A DNA stretch of 64,000 nt from Symbiodinium natans. Its lineage: Eukaryota; Sar; Dinophyceae; Suessiales; Symbiodiniaceae. The notes under the pieces are model-generated. The model saw only the letters and a program-made list of their open reading frames with translations, searched no databases and was not told the origin of the DNA. The position numbers and the translations under genes were made by a program. Where the stretch lies: the NCBI GenBank assembly GCA_905221605.1, contig CAJNDS010002384.1, positions 183,501-247,500 on the forward strand, read 5' to 3'. This document shows, piece after piece, positions 11,791 through 23,741 of this stretch (its first letter is position 1; every line of letters starts with the position of its first letter).

Positions 11791-13142
11791 CTACTGTATC
11801 TGGACTTGGAGAGGCATCACTGTCCATTGACCAGTGCTTGGATCAAATCTTTGCAAGCAGGTGTCGTCGGACTGACATGATGCAGCCTTTCGAGTCAATA
11901 TGTACAACTGTCCTTGGCAGCCTGTTGATGCAAGGCAGGTTTGGACTTCAGTCCTGTTCCACGAAGGGAGTGGGACCCAACAGCGCAGGGAATTGTCGAA
12001 ACATTCGACGGCGCATGCAGCTGCGGCATCTGCGCCTCCGCAAACATAGAGTTTGCTGCTGACGCTGACTGCCATGTGGCGCGCACGTTCTGTGGACATT
12101 GCTGGCAAGGGTGACCAGCGTTGCTTCGAAGGGTCGTAGCATTCAGCACTTGCAAGAGGTCCTTCGCCCCCCTGTCGATCGGGGGAAATGCCACCAGAAA
12201 CAACAATGCAGCCTTGATGAGACGTGCATGTATGATGGTATCGTCGAACGGACATCCGAGGGAGCTGCGTCCAAGACTTCGTGCCAGGATCGAAGCACTC
12301 GACAGAGCCATGGACTCCCTCTTCCCCGGTCCTGTCTTGCGCAAACTCATCATTCGAGCCCCCGCAGACATAAAGCTTTCCATTTAAAAAGGTCGAGGCA
12401 TGAGACTCCCGCTTCTTGACCATGGGTGGCCAGGTCTCCCAGGCCCCAGTGGTCTTCGTGAGCAGTGACACTGACTTCGTCACACGCCGGACGGCACTCC
12501 CAAAGCCACCTCGAGCAGGGCTCTGCAAGCTCAGGAAGGGTTTAGCAGTTTAGCACTCAAATGTATGTCGGTTGTTAGTCAACAGTCAAAGGTCCACAAG
12601 GGGTACTGAGACTATTTGCTGAGGATGTTCACTGGAGCTGCGCAGCCTCCAGAAATCGCCACCATGTCGCGTTGTTGTGCTAGTGTGGAGTGGCAGGTCT
12701 GGGTTCGTGGGATGCAGTCGCCAAGCCAGCGCAAGGTTCCCGGCCGGGGGTGCCATTCCCACATCTGGTGGCCGATGGCCACGTGAACACCAGGGAGTAA
12801 GTGGGGATTAGATTTCAATCCCTTGGCCACGACCTTGCATGTGTTGAATAGCTCAATGGCCAAGAAGCGGTCGGCATAGCTGGCGCACTGAGCAAGAATG
12901 CTTTCCGACTGCATAGCCCGCTGGAAGGTGCACACAGCATCGATTGGATGCATCTGCTGCATGGTAGAAAAGCGGACTTTGTGCAACTCGATGGACAGCT
13001 GTGATTCAGGCACCTGGCCGGACTGATGAAGGCATTTGCATAGCGCGAGAAGCGTCATGTGTAGGTCAAAGCTGTCGAATTCCTTGAAGGCCTGGGGACT
13101 ACTGCGGCTACCGCGCAGCACATCTGCACATGCCATGGCCAT
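11791..13142 (-). CDS. Kelch-repeat protein, at least two exons
   Basis: The 3' exon (about 12510 to the stop at 11791) encodes successive kelch blades. Each has the Gly-Gly after a hydrophobic strand (LYVCGGS, IVVSGGI, LYVCGGA) followed by a Glu-Cys-(Phe/Tyr)-(Asp)-(Pro/Asn) turn and a Trp four to eight residues later. About three and a half blades are visible. The 5' exon (ATG at 13142 to about 12625) starts in a GGCCATGGC context, is helical and ends with DMVAISGG, which looks like the start of a further blade. I therefore join the two with an intron near 12510-12625. Complete propellers usually have five to seven blades, so either more exons exist or the propeller is completed by divergent blades. 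It is probably a protein-interaction module, for example a substrate adaptor. No BTB domain is seen. Confidence 0.72.
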
Positions 13143-15540
13143 TTAAATCCACCGACAGCACCTATAGGCACCTGGTGACATTTTGAGCGGCGCTGTCTGC
13201 TGCCTTATTACGACCTAGGATAGCTGCCAAAACATATGAAGCACATAGTTAATGCTACAGTTCCGCATCCCTGCACTGTGGATGCCTGGAGCCACGAGAG
13301 GAACGCAACGACTCCAAGCTTAACAGCATGCTGTCATATGCCACCCCAACTCAAATGTGCCTCTGCTCGAATCAAGCTCTCACAGACGAAATCTGACCAG
13401 GCTCCGGGCAAAGCTTGTTTTTGAAGCTGCTCCTGCGCGCGCCGGCGGCAGAAGGTCTCTGGCTACCCCACGTCACGAACGCTCACGCCAACGCCGCAAG
13501 TGCAGGTTCAGACAACTCACAAGGCAGATGAGACCTTCGCTCCGGCTGCTGAAGCGTGCTGCAATTGCAGGTTGTTCTGTTATTGCGTCATGGAGCGTTG
13601 CATCTTGTGCAGTCCACAGAATCTTGCCCCAACATCAGGTGCGGCTCCTTCTCCTCAGCCCAGCGCCTAGGATCATAATGGATCAAGACCCGGCAGGCAT
13701 ACGTGGAAGTCATCAGGCTCTGCCCAGGACAGTGGTTTGCAATCCTGGCTAAGAACCCGGTGCGCGACAGCTCTTTCAGCCTCCCGCAATCCCGTGCTAA
13801 GCTTTCGGCTTTCGCTCGAGCTCATGCTGCTGCTTCAGTGCCTGTGGAAGATAAACTATCTGCACAAAGCATGCACAAAGCTGTTGAACTTGTACCTACT
13901 TGTGCATCAAGTCTGCGCGCAAGACATCAGCGTTTCCACAAGCTCGCCATACCAGGAATTCTAGGCCGGACTGCTCTTTGAAAGCAGCTCAGCCACAAGG
14001 TAGCTTCGGTTTGCATGGTCGAAGCATGACGAAGGCTTTTTTCTGCATAAATGATAATATGACAGCATGCAATGCCATGCTCACACAAAGATGAGCATGT
14101 GCTCATATGTGCTCAGTAGTGTAGTGCGCCCTCCCCCAACTCAATGACTCTAAACATGCGAAGACGCCTGGCCCCTCTTTCTGAAGTCTTTCGCCGGTTC
14201 CCCAAATTAGAGATGCATGTTCAAAAGCCAGCATGACGTGAACAATTTGCAAGGCGAGCTGTGTCGTTACTAACAGACAAGCTATGAGAACTGCCCCAAC
14301 AACACGCTGGCTAGTGCGCAAAGTTGCTTCGACACGGCACGCCACGGATAAGAAGCCATGTGCAAGGGCAAGCTGACTGCCAAGTCTCGATAGGCTTCTT
14401 TTACGCACATACTCTGTGATTTGAGAAAACATTGAGTATATGTTTGCAAAAACTAAACCCAATTCAACATCTTGAACATGTCCTGGGGAGCAATGGCGGG
14501 TTTCAGTCTGTCAGGATGTGCATAAGTGAGGAGGCCTTGTTGCATCCTTTTGATGATTCTGCATTGGGATGTGAGAAGGTGTGGGGGGTCAAGCGGCAGA
14601 GGCCGGCCTGCGACTTGCTAAATGCGTGTCAAAGCAAAGAAATCTCTTCCACTGGAACAGGCACCTTCTCTCGCCGCAAAAGCTCCTGCCAGCAAGCCAC
14701 CACATCTCAAATGCGCTTGACTACGTCGGCTACGTGCGACCCTGCAACGATCCTCAAGAAAAAGTTCCCGACTTGAGGAAGTGATGCGAGTGCTACAAAG
14801 AAGTGCTACAAGAGCCAGTCCTGAACTTTTTTCTGGAGCTTCTCGCGGGTCTCAATCTCATTGCTTACTGTCCCCTGAGAAAGTTCAGCTTTCTGCTTTT
14901 TGGGGGCTCATAAATTCTAATTGGGGTCTTGGGTTGACAGTGAATCTGTGATGGTCATCGTGAAAGAAGTGGAAGCCTGCCTTCAACGTCCGCGCCTCAC
15001 GCCGCCACTCGACGGCCTCACAAAAAGCAAAGCAAAGCGTGCACCAAAAGTTGCTCTGCTTCCTCTTGCACAAGGGTGTTTTGATGCTTCTGTATTTCAA
15101 ATTTCAAGAACTTCAAAAGAAAAGGAGCGTCCCTCTCCAGGCCTTTCGAAATTCCTCCTGCACTGACATGGCCCACAGAAACGCGCAACTTTAACGATAG
15201 TCAGATTCAGAGGCTTCAAGCTGCAAGCTCTCGGGCCTGAGCTTTTTGGAAGAGGTCTTCAAGACCTCTCAGCACTACATCAGCCTTCGTCTAATTCTGG
15301 GCCGCAGATGTGAGCCGCAATGAAGCGTCACGCTACACCAGCCACACCAGCTCTGGGATCTGTGGAACCAGCAAAAAGAAACTTCCTTGCTTAACTGGTC
15401 GGCGCCGTGCATCGTGTCGGATTTTTACAGAAGCTGAGGTCTGCACGCCGTCTTTGGACGCTGGCCTGCTATTCGAGGGGCAAGTTCTGCACTGTACCCA
15501 TGAGAGTCCCGAAGGGACGGTCGCGCGCAGGGGCCATTGC
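13143..15540. other. Gene-poor stretch, no gene recognised
   Basis: Only short frames without motifs occur, such as 14103-14462 minus, which has one hydrophobic segment. Composition is unremarkable until the homopolymer and satellite region that starts near 15.55 kb. No RNA gene or promoter was recognised. Confidence 0.4.
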
Positions 15541-15578
15541 GCATGGAACACTATTGTCCCCCAACCCCCACACCACAT

Positions 15579-15660
15579 TTGGGGGGGGGGGGGGGAAATA
15601 GGAAACGTTTCCAAATCAACGTTGTGGTGGGAGGTCTTACTGGATGTTGGGGGGGGGTTT
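15579..15660. repeat. Poly-G tracts with a short palindrome
   Basis: A run of about 15 G at 15581-15595 is followed by the palindrome GGAAACGTTTCC near 15602 and a second G run at about 15648-15657. Such tracts are prone to length errors and could form G-quadruplexes. They open the satellite block that extends to 17.3 kb. Confidence 0.8.
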
Positions 15661-16050
15661 CCCTCACAACACCTCGCCTGCACAAGCAAGGACCAGCAGC
15701 TATTGGGCAGCGAGGCGAGCCACAAAAGAAACTCATAACTCCAGAACATGTAGCGAAACTTTGGACGGGACATGACAGTAGCTTCCCTGAGATTCAGGCA
15801 CACCACAATACCCTAGACAGAGCTACCAGCTACCGAAACTTCTGAACAGCTGTAGACTTCAATGCGAAGCGGAGGGTTCCCGTTCTCAGAGGTGGAGTTC
15901 CAGGGGTTGGGGAGTTTCCGGGAATCGAGCGTTGTGCGTTCTCGCAGCAAAGGCTTCGGAAGCCTCCGAAGTTGGGGAAACCAGCGTTTTTTTTGCATGA
16001 TGCTGGTCTTTGCATGCCCCAAAGGTTTCCCACAGTCTCCTGGAGGGTGC

Positions 16051-16430
16051 GCCATCCTCTCACTTTTTGACTACCGCTGCTTGCGAAGGCGGGTGACGCC
16101 ATCCTCGTAACTGTCGTCGCGTTTAGAGCCTGGTTCGTTGTTCGAGTCTCAAAACTGCACACACGAGGATGAGGAATGTGTGGGGTGCGCCATCCTCGTG
16201 ACTGTCGTCACGTTTGAAGATTCCTTTGTTGTTTACGCCTCAAAGGTGCGGACAGTATACAAGGATGAGACATGTAGGTTACGCCATCCTCGGTACTGTC
16301 GTCACTTTTGGAGCCTTGTCAATGGTTCCAGTTTCAAAAGTGCTGACAGTTGCGAGGATGAGGCACGTAGGGCTCGCCATCATCGTAGCTGTCGTCACTT
16401 GTGAACTTTGCCTTGGTGTTCACGCCTCCT
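16051..16430. repeat. Tandem satellite, about 93-bp unit with internal hairpin
   Basis: The motif GCCATCCTCGT followed by CTGTCGTCAC begins at 16098, 16189, 16283 and 16376, giving spacings of 91, 94 and 93 bp; a partial copy starts at 16051. In the later units a CGAGGATGAG-like segment precedes the next GCCATCCTCG by roughly 20 nt, so ACGAGGAT and ATCCTCGT can pair as a stem. The units differ at many positions, so the array is old. It is not coding. Confidence 0.85.
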
Positions 16431-16463
16431 GATTCCAGGTTTGCTTTTTTATGTTTTACTTTT

Positions 16464-16494
16464 TTCGGGGGGGGAGGGGGGGGGGGGGGGGGTT
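16464..16494. repeat. Poly-G tract
   Basis: A G-rich run interrupted by one A and followed by TT separates the 93-bp satellite from the next tandem repeat. Confidence 0.85.
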
Positions 16495-16499
16495 GGTGA

Positions 16500-16750
16500 A
16501 CACCTACGAAGTCTTCCTGACGCCAGGTTTTGCATATCCGGGGGGGGACTAGTGAATGTCTACATACAAAGTGTTCCTGATTCCGAGTGGTGACAAGCTA
16601 CAAGGTGTTCAGGATTCCGGGTTTGGATTGTTGGGGCGTGCGCGGTTAAAGCAAAACTACAAAGTGTTCCTGTTTCCGAGTTTTGCTTATTGGGGGCCGA
16701 GTGGCGAATACCTACGAAGTGTTCTTGAATTTCTGGGTGTCGCATATCGG
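16500..16750. repeat. Second tandem repeat, about 40-57 bp period
   Basis: Five imperfect units begin with CTAC(A/G)AAGTGTTCCTG-like sequence at about 16503, 16559, 16598, 16655 and 16712. Most continue with a TTCCGAGTTTTGC(A/T)TAT-like part and a G run. Units diverge strongly. The array lies directly between the hairpin satellite and the GA block. Confidence 0.75.
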
Positions 16751-16756
16751 GTGAGA

Positions 16757-17325
16757 TATGAGAGAGAGAGAGAGGCAAGAGGGATATTGAGGAAGAGAAC
16801 GAATGAGAGAATGAGTCAGAGAGGAAGAGAGAGAGAGAGATAGACAGAGGGAGAGAGCGAGAGACAGAGCGAGAGACTGCGCGAGAGAGAGAGAGACTGA
16901 GAGAGCGAATGAGAGGAGGGATGAAAGAGAGATGAAAAAGAGATGAGAGGAGAGAGAGAGAGAGAGCGAGAGAGAGAGAGAGGAGAGGTGAACGAGAGTG
17001 AGAGAGGCGAGAGTGAGATCCAAGAGAGAAAGCGAGACAGAGACAGAGATTGGGGGAGAGAAGAAAAGAGAGAATGAGACAGAGAGATTGAGAGAGAGCG
17101 CGAGAACCAGAAAGAAAAGATGCAAGACAAAATGAGAGAGAATGGGAGAGAGAGGGTGAACACGAGAGAGAAAGAGAGATGAGACAAAAGAGGAAGAGAG
17201 AGAGAGAGAGAGAAGACAGATGAGAGGGAGCGAGATAGGGAGAGACAAGAGTGCGAGAGAGAGGCAGAAGAGATAGAGAGAGAGAGAGCGAGATAAGAGA
17301 GAGATAGATAATAGAGAGAGAAACA
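16757..17325. repeat. Long interrupted GA microsatellite block
   Basis: Nearly 570 bp of GAGAGA with A, C and T interruptions. On the minus strand it yields very long artificial Ser/Leu frames. It is a simple-sequence expansion and I do not regard any of it as coding. Confidence 0.92.
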
Positions 17326-17329
17326 CGCT

Positions 17330-18931
17330 TCAGTTGGGATCTCGTGCACCGTGTCTCTTTTGGTTGCCGTGTACTTACTACGGATCTGCATTCGGGTTCG
17401 TGGCTCCAAGGCCACAGACGACAGTCGCACTCGTAACTCCAGAAAGCGTAGAGTTTCTGGACAGGGATGAGAGGATACCCGGCTTCTCTAACGTACCCCC
17501 GCAAACCTTCCTAAGAGACGGCCCTGTCGGTCACTCGCATGCTTGGTGCTAGGGGAAATCAAGGAAAATTTGGTCAAAAGGTGATGGGAACGGTCAGCTT
17601 CTGAACATACTTTGGCGGCAGGGGTAGTCGGACTTTCTCGCAACTGTTTTAAGGCATAACGGGCGGTTCAATGGGGTTTGGCTTGCCCAACCGCTTTTCC
17701 CAATCATTGTCGTTCTGACTTGTCGTGGTCGGAGCCTCCTTTGGTTGCAAGCTGGTCAGAAAAGCCAGGGTGAAACATCATCCCTTAGTATTAGTACCCT
17801 CAATCTTCAGACTCGCCGCTACTCGAGACGACTGCCCTATCATCCTCATCGTCAGGCACGGCAAAGAGCAGCCGTTGAGATTAAGCCACTCCATACTCTA
17901 TAATTCATACTTACTTCCTGCTGTTCCCACTCGCATCTTCTCAGGCCTCCTTCCTCAGCTCCCTGTGGCTGCTGCGCAGCAGCTCCTCCTTGAAGCTTGA
18001 ATCTGCACTTTACGCGCGTCTGACATCTGCTCGGAAAAGCGCAATTAGCTCAACTCAGTGTTGCAACTGCTGCACTCGGCTGCCCGCAACTTCCTCGCGC
18101 AAGTGTGCCTGCACCACAGATTGGGACCCCGACTACAATCCAATACCCGCAGGGGCTGAAGGCTCTTTCCTCCATTTCACCAAAACCAAATCCAAACCCA
18201 TCTGAAAACTTATCACGAATCACCCGCCTTGGCTGCACCGACCTTGCAGGAGCCGGGGCAGGGCAGTGCGATGAGAGGCTCGTCTCGTGGAATTGGAGAT
18301 GTAGCTCTGGGGTGGACTATCCAAAGAAGACATGGGAACTGAGGGGAACTGGCAACCAAAAGAGCTGTGCAGCAAGCATCTCTTGGGGCCACTGCTGTTT
18401 CTGCGACGAGGCACTCGCTGTGATGCCTCACTCGCGGACATTTATATATGTTTAATCTTAGGTGTCGGACTATGGATGTGAATCCCCTCGCAAGACTGTG
18501 AAGTAAGAGCTAGGTCCTTGGCAGTTGCTCCTCTTTTTCTGAGATGCGCTCGTTTTTGGCCTTGCCAGGCAGGCACGTGGAGGGAACGCATTGTTCCATA
18601 GTTTTCAATGCTTGGCCTATACCAGCAGAACTTTGAGAACTGGCAGCTGCCTTCACCAACTGGTAGATCTGTGCCTCACAGACACATTGTCCATGCAGTT
18701 GGCCAAAATGTCGAGACTCCCATGTGTGAGAGAACATGAGAGAACCAGAGAGGGTCCCCGGCCAGCTCTCCAGCCACGAGGCTGTCAGCAGCTTCAGAGA
18801 GGGCCTGCAAGGGTGCGTGTCATGGGCCAGTCAATATCTTGGATACACTAGATATTTGTCAAAACTAGGTGACGTCATTCTGGACAGATTTCTCTCCGGG
18901 CATTCGGTGCTTGATGCGGCTTTCTGAAACA
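17330..18931. other. Intergenic stretch downstream of the M28 peptidase
   Basis: No convincing gene. A weak minus-strand frame at 18510-18737 has a helical stretch ending in Glu/Lys-rich sequence and could be an orphan exon. Sequence at 17434-17468 resembles that at 15737-15770 (both begin AACTCCAGAA and continue with a related tail), so partly related copies flank the satellite block. Confidence 0.4.
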
Positions 18932-21328
18932 TCAGACGGTGATGAAGTCGCTCTGGTGCGCTAATGAAGCGGCTGCCGCAGTGATTCGGACAGCACACGC
19001 CTCAATCTGTGACTGGGCCAGGTCCCAGTCCCTGGCAGAAATCGCTTCTTCGATGCCTGGGAGAGTTTTAGCTGCATAGCCTGTGTACAAGCCTGGTGCT
19101 TGCAGGCAATGCCGAAACCACTTGCGTCCTGGTAGCCCCGAGTCCATCAAGAAGCTACGCTCCAAGAGGCCGATCCTGCTGTTGAACGCTGCAATCTCAT
19201 CAAAGGCCGCGGGGCCCTGCTTCCTCAGGCGGTCAGCCTCCACTGACGTTCGCTGTGCGGCCTGCCGAAACGCCTCGCTGGCACGATCCAAGGGATCGAA
19301 GCACAGCTTCTTCTCCGGCGCTGTCTGGTTGAGAACCCGCCTGGCCTGGGCGATGTAACCTTCGATCGCCTGGGCCTGGATGGTTAGGTTCAAAGGCAGC
19401 GGCAGGTTCACATCAGAACCGGCCAGGCGCAAGGCAGTCAGGCCCCACACTCGTGACATGGCGACGTGGTAGGTGAAGTTTGGATCCCCCTCAGTTGCCA
19501 TCCACGTGAAGGAGTCGTACACAGAGTGGTAAACTCCATACTGCGCATCCCCCGGTGTGAAGGACATGTCCAGCGATGCGATACCCAAGTGGTCAATAAA
19601 CACTGTGTAGTCCGAACCTGAACCGAGGGAGTATAACTTCCCGGACCACTCCTCTGAGAGTGGCTTCTGGGATGCAGGGTGGCGGACTTGGCCCAACACA
19701 CCTGCAAGTACTTGTGCAAGGGATGGGGTTCCTGACGCCCTGAGGTGAGGTCCTGAAACACCAACGTCGACATTCAAGTAAGCTAGGGCCCTTCTCAATA
19801 TGGGCCCCAGGCCATCTCCATTGACTTCGCCCCAGGCAGTTGAGCCCAGCAGGCCGTACTCCTCCCCACTCCAGGAACAAAGGTAGATGCTGCGGAGGGG
19901 ACGCCATCCATTGCGCAAGAGAGCTCCCAGGCCCTTGGCTACCTGAGGATGACACAATGAAGAAATCTGCCAATCGGGACACACGACATCGCATCCAACC
20001 CGACGGATTGGAAGAGTGCTCAGCACCCACACACAACTGCGTAACCTAACTGCGAACCTAAAAACCCTCCGGCCTCGAGCAGCTGCGCAGTTCCACTGTT
20101 GGGATCGGCAGCTCCATACACCCAGGCATCGCGATGGTTGCCCAAGACAATTGGCTGATCAAGTTCGGCTGGCAAAGTCCCAGGGATCTTGCCAATCACA
20201 TTCCACACAGGCGAGGATTGGAAGCGGTTGTCTACCTGCATCTTCACTTTGTACTCCTTCTGTGTAGGTCCTGTGCGGTAGGTGATGTTGAGGGCACCTC
20301 TGAAGGAGGGCGGGGCCTCTTGACCACCCAGAGAATCCAGGAAGATAGCAGCATCGCCGTAAGAAATGGGCAGGACGGGAATTTGGGGAATAAGCTGGTC
20401 CTGACTGTAACCACAGAGTTCCTCCACGCCCTTCCCATGAGGGGCGTATGCTCGAGTGGGATCTCCGGCACAAAGGGAGATGAACTGAATCGAACCCCTC
20501 TGCACACTGCTCTCCGGACGCCATGGTCCATAAGGATAAACGCTTCCCTTTGCATAGCCGTCCTGCTCAGGGTCGGAATAGATTGCAGCCGCAAGGGCGC
20601 CGGCCTTTTGCGCGTTCATCGCCTTGAGGCCACGGAAGCATCTACCATAACGCATCAAGGCAATAGCCCCACGGACCTCAACGCCTGCAGCTTTCAAAGC
20701 AGCAAAGTCTTCTGGAAGACCGAAATTGGCATAGACCACAGGGGCCGTCACGTCCCCCGAAGGCGAGAAGGCATTGAAGGTGTGGTTTCTCCACCACGTG
20801 TCGGACGTGTTATCCGTTTGAAGCACATCCTCAGACAGCTTGGCCGCGGACACAATGCGGCCCTTGCCGTCTACAAGCTGTAGGGCACTACGGATTGGAT
20901 AGGTGAGAAGCACCTTCTGTGGATCCAGATCTGCCGTGATCCCTTCCTTACGGAAGGCATCGCGCACATACTCTGCCATGTGCAGGTCGCCGGCTGTGCC
21001 TGCCAAAAACTACAGAAAGAGGCTGCCACTACCAAGGTTCCTGATCGGGAAGCTACAGTATCAGGATACAAAATGAAACAAAGACACAGATTCTTGGACA
21101 TTTCTTTCTGCCTGCAACGTGTGGCTTGCTGGTTATGAACTCCAGCGATGCTCGAGCTGAAGAGTTTGTGGGGATGCTAAGGAACAAGGACTCTTGCCAA
21201 GAAAGTCCAGGAGCAGACTTGCTCATCGCCTGCACCGCATCAATGCCGAGATCATGGTGTGAAGCATTGCCATCCAGAGTGCATCCTCGGCTCAAAACAT
21301 GAAGGCTCAGCGCAAGGAATCGCAGCAT
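18932..21328 (-). CDS. Glutamate carboxypeptidase II-like M28 metallopeptidase, complete
   Basis: Exons 21328-21112, 20999-20074 and 19942-18932 join in frame to about 717 residues, close to the usual 750 of the NAALADase/PSMA family. The ATG at 21328 opens a short hydrophobic leader (MLRFLALSLHVL), so a secreted or type II membrane protein is likely. The protease-associated region (KVFRG-like RCFRGLKAMNAQ, YSDPEQDGY) and the dimerisation helix domain at the C-terminus are present. All di-zinc ligands and the catalytic Glu are visible: His in GNHRDAWVYG, Asp in AADPNSGTA, the Glu-Glu pair in SWSGEEYGLLG, Asp in YLNVDVG and His in GVYHSVYDSF. Family members remove C-terminal Glu or Asp from peptides or folyl-polyglutamate. 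Introns of 112 and 131 nt both have GC donors and AG|G acceptors. It is the best-defined complete gene here apart from the thioesterase. Confidence 0.95.
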
Positions 21329-21448
21329 CGGGCTTGAAGGGCCCGGGAAAAGGGCGAACGCTACCGAAAACAATTGCTGATACCCCGCTGCTACAGCCGA
21401 AAACGCAGCATGAAGAAGTCTAAGACTCGGCGATACACAGCTTTGCAA

Positions 21449-22780
21449 CTTCGGGCTGGGCGTGGCAGGTGTGACAAGCTGCTAGTCTACTGCAGATGTT
21501 AACAAGCATCAATCGGCTGTTTTGCACAGCAAGTACGCCCAACGTGAGTTGGCCCAACTCACCTTGGGCCCATTGCATGAGAGCTGTGTGGAGGTGACTG
21601 GTTTCTAGCTGCGCTTCTTGGCACCAATGGTACTGGCACTGTCCGAAATGATCCTGACAATTCCCGCTCGACACTGCCAAGAAGAGCGGCTGCTAATGAT
21701 AGTGTGAAACCTTAGACGCTCCAACCTGCATTCTGTACAGAGCCATGTATGCGGGGTCACATCCGTTCGCAAGCATCACGATCCGTATGCCGACACACCA
21801 CGATCAGTAGCCAGATTCAGATGGTCGTCTCACGACAGGTCCAGCTTTTGCTTGAGCTTGTCCTCAGCCATCAGGTCTGTGGGCAAAGCTTCACAAGTAG
21901 GCGTCTGGATGAGTCTAGGGTCGGCAATGCTTGCTACATCTCTGGGTCTGGGTACCAGATGCGACCAACTGCGGAAGGGGACTGCTCGAAGGCTGCGGCG
22001 CATGCCATACATCCCTTTAACTACCAGGAACGAATGCATTCCGGTCCATTGGCAGCGCAAAACTGCAAACAGAAGCCGACCAGCGTTCTTTCATAACCAG
22101 GTTTCGGCAGAGGATGTTACAAGGCGTGCCTGCCCATGAAGGCCATGATGATGGGATCGGCAGGTTGCAACGAACAATGGCGACACTGCATGCTGAAAGA
22201 GTTGCGGAGGCTTCAATTTCGCGGTGTGACTAGTTGAACTAACCGGCCGCGTGAGCTCTTGCGAATCTTTCATTTGGAAGGGGCTTCTCAACGCTTCTCA
22301 ACGGGCTCCTGCCTTCTGGGCCTATCCAGAAGCAACCCCTTTCAGGAAGCTGGAGCACGCGGCACCACACAGTGCTCACTATAAGGCCAGGAAACTGTGA
22401 ATTTCGTCACGGTATTGAAAGAACGCCCTTTTCAAAATACTCGTCTCACCTTGGATATCCACCCAAATGCTCATCCAAACGCATCTGGTTCCATACAAGA
22501 TGTCACGGTCTGTTCAGAAACAGCTAAGACGCCCGTGTCCAAATTTCGGACCAGGAACCTTGCTCACCAAGGCTTTGTCAGCAAACAAGTTATTGTTAAT
22601 GTTATGTTAAATCTTTGCCTGAGCATGTTCGTAGAGTCTGTGTGTGGGTGTTGCACACCTCTGACCTCTGCATGCTGCCAAGCCACGGAAGAACTTTGCC
22701 TTCGTTGCGTTCTTCGGGCCCCTCCTCACCACTGAGGCATGCCTGGACTACACAGCCAGCAGACTGACGACAGTTGACAA
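21449..22780. other. Upstream region of the M28 peptidase, no gene recognised
   Basis: Only short unconvincing frames. The region should contain the promoter or trans-splice acceptor of the peptidase gene, but no TATA-like or other recognisable signal is seen. Confidence 0.35.
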
Positions 22781-22867
22781 ATTAGGGATACCTTATTGAG
22801 GTCCCTAATATCAGGGATTCCTACTACTTGGGGGCTTATATAAGGGGTCCCCTCTTAAAACCCCCCC
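22781..22867. mobile_element. Degenerate copy 1 of a short inverted-repeat element
   Basis: Contains the core TTAGGGATACCTTATTGAGG followed by TCCCTAAT, and ends with a CCCCTCTTAAAACCCCCC arm. The core matches copies at 51250-51279 and 59684-59712. The 5' outer arm (GGGGGTTT in copy 2) is not preserved. The element is short and non-coding, as expected for a MITE. Confidence 0.55.
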
Positions 22868-23194
22868 ATATGCTTCCTTTGGGGCAGAGGGTACAAGTCG
22901 GCACAAGTATTCCCAGCACTGGGCCAGGAAACAAGTGACCTCTTTTTGGTGGTGAGGCGGGTCGGGTTCGGTCGGGTCTCGTTGCCACCAAGGATCCCCG
23001 CCAGGTGAACCTTTGTTTGAGGATGTTTGAGGTCGTTTGGGGAGCTTTTATTTTCAAAGCTAGGCTCTGCTTCTCAGAGAAGCCCACAATGTTCCCACAA
23101 CTCCGTCACAAGTCTGCACTCAAAGCAGCCTCGCGTGAATGCCCGGGGAATCGGCACAGCGGGCTCTTCACCTTCAAATGCTGACATGGGCAGC

Positions 23195-23212
23195 AGGGGG
23201 GGGGGGGGGGCA
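23195..23212. repeat. Poly-G tract
   Basis: A run of G at about 23197-23210 in otherwise ordinary sequence. It produces Pro- or Gly-rich artificial frames on both strands. Confidence 0.8.
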
Positions 23213-23500
23213 GCCGCCTTACGAAATCCGGAGTTGCAACAAAGAAAAGCTGGCCTTCTTGCGGGACGTGAGTGGGAGGTGCTCGCGGCACGGCCTGAAC
23301 TGCCCAATGTACTTGACCGCTGGCCAAGTCCTTGATGACCTCGCGTTGCGAGGCCCTGCCCTTCGTAAACACCCACATCGATGCTGGACAGAAACTGGGA
23401 CCAGAGATGGCTTCTCCGATACAGCGCGAGATCTGCTCAGAACATCCGAATGCCCGAAGCTGCCTCCAACTGAGCATCCTCCTGCGCATGTGCCGCGGAA

Positions 23501-23557
23501 CCCTAAACCCTAAACCCTAAACCCTAGACCCTAAACCCTAGACACTAAACCCTAAAC
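23501..23557. repeat. Interstitial telomere-type repeat, CCCTAAA orientation
   Basis: About eight CCCTAAA units, with CCCTAGA and ACTAAAC variants. This is the plant/dinoflagellate-type telomere unit. It lies about 150 bp before an array in the opposite orientation. Confidence 0.92.
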
Positions 23558-23703
23558 GAAGGCTTGCCATGGTCGTGCCAAGTGAGCCCATGCCCAGGCT
23601 ATACACTGCTGATGGGTTGGGGGGTCCTCCCAGCTGTAAGCGGCCTCCAAGGCTGACAGCCTGAAGAACACAAATAGGGTTTCGTCGCTCACTCTCGCAC
23701 AAC

Positions 23704-23741
23704 ACAAATAGGGTTTAGGGTTTAGGATTCAGGGTTTAGGG
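23704..23741. repeat. Telomere-type direct repeat, left copy (38 bp)
   Basis: A 38-bp block starting ACAAATA and continuing with TTTAGGG units, one of them TTCAGGG. It differs at a single base from the block at 24510-24547. A shorter copy of the ACAAATAGGGTTT start occurs at about 23669. It is immediately followed by a run of 11 T. Confidence 0.9.

Noticed and set aside
15333-15806. Overlapping frames of 140-157 codons on both strands
   Set aside because: They run through the poly-G tracts, which remove stop codons in all frames.
16560-17504. Minus-strand frames of more than 200 codons, Ser/Leu repeats
   Set aside because: They are direct translations of the GA microsatellite and carry no protein signal.
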